The notes beneath the pieces were generated by a model that saw only the letters and a program-made list of their open reading frames with translations, made no database searches and was not told the DNA's origin. Shown here piece by piece: positions 5,516 through 5,649 of a stretch of 5,649 nt of DNA. The first letter of the stretch is position 1; each line of letters begins with the position of its first letter. The DNA is from Chloroflexota bacterium. GTDB taxonomy: Bacteria; Chloroflexota; Chloroflexia; JAMDCE01. The DNA lies in contig JAMDCE010000267.1 of the NCBI GenBank assembly GCA_023489135.1, forward strand, positions 1-5,649. Direction: 5' to 3'. Made by a program: the position numbers and the translations under genes.

Positions 5516-5649
5516 AATTGAGTTTCGGCGCCCCTATACCCGTGGCTACGCGACCTACGAGGCTGCAAAAGACGTGCCGCCAATTTTTGCGATCGGCGTC
5601 TACACCATGCCGGTCACTAGCTAGATGGTACTAGCCCGGCGAAATCTGT

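Overview
The window holds two groups of genes pointing toward each other. The left part (1-3733, + strand) is a tightly packed signal-transduction operon: the C-terminal end of a sensor histidine kinase, an HDOD protein, a response regulator with a receiver and a PAS-like domain, and a response regulator with a receiver, a coiled coil and an HD-GYP domain. Intergenic gaps are only 16 to 33 bases, so co-transcription is likely. The right part (4252-5503, - strand) has two small genes: a ferritin-like protein resembling the DUF892/YciF family, then a six-helix HdeD/DUF308 membrane protein. Both of these families are associated with stress responses in other bacteria.

Between the groups, 3734-4251 is a 518-base stretch with no convincing gene. 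It has short inverted repeats that could fold into a branched RNA, and at its right end a good intrinsic terminator for the - strand genes. Two more hairpins stand between the two - strand genes (4889-4915 and 4955-4973).

The likely logic of the operon is that the kinase (its sensor part and H-box lie left of the window) phosphorylates one or both receivers. The HD-GYP regulator would then lower cyclic di-GMP, while the REC-PAS protein has no recognisable catalytic or DNA-binding output and may tune the phosphoflow or sense a ligand. The HDOD protein may act as a protein-interaction partner. The two receivers are very alike, which suggests duplication of an RpfG-type regulator followed by exchange of the output domain.

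The organism is a bacterium of moderate GC content. The mix of HDOD, HD-GYP, HdeD and DUF892-like genes is compatible with Acidobacteriota or a deltaproteobacterial lineage, but nothing in the window fixes the phylum; this is inference only. No rRNA, tRNA, CRISPR array, transposase or phage gene was seen.
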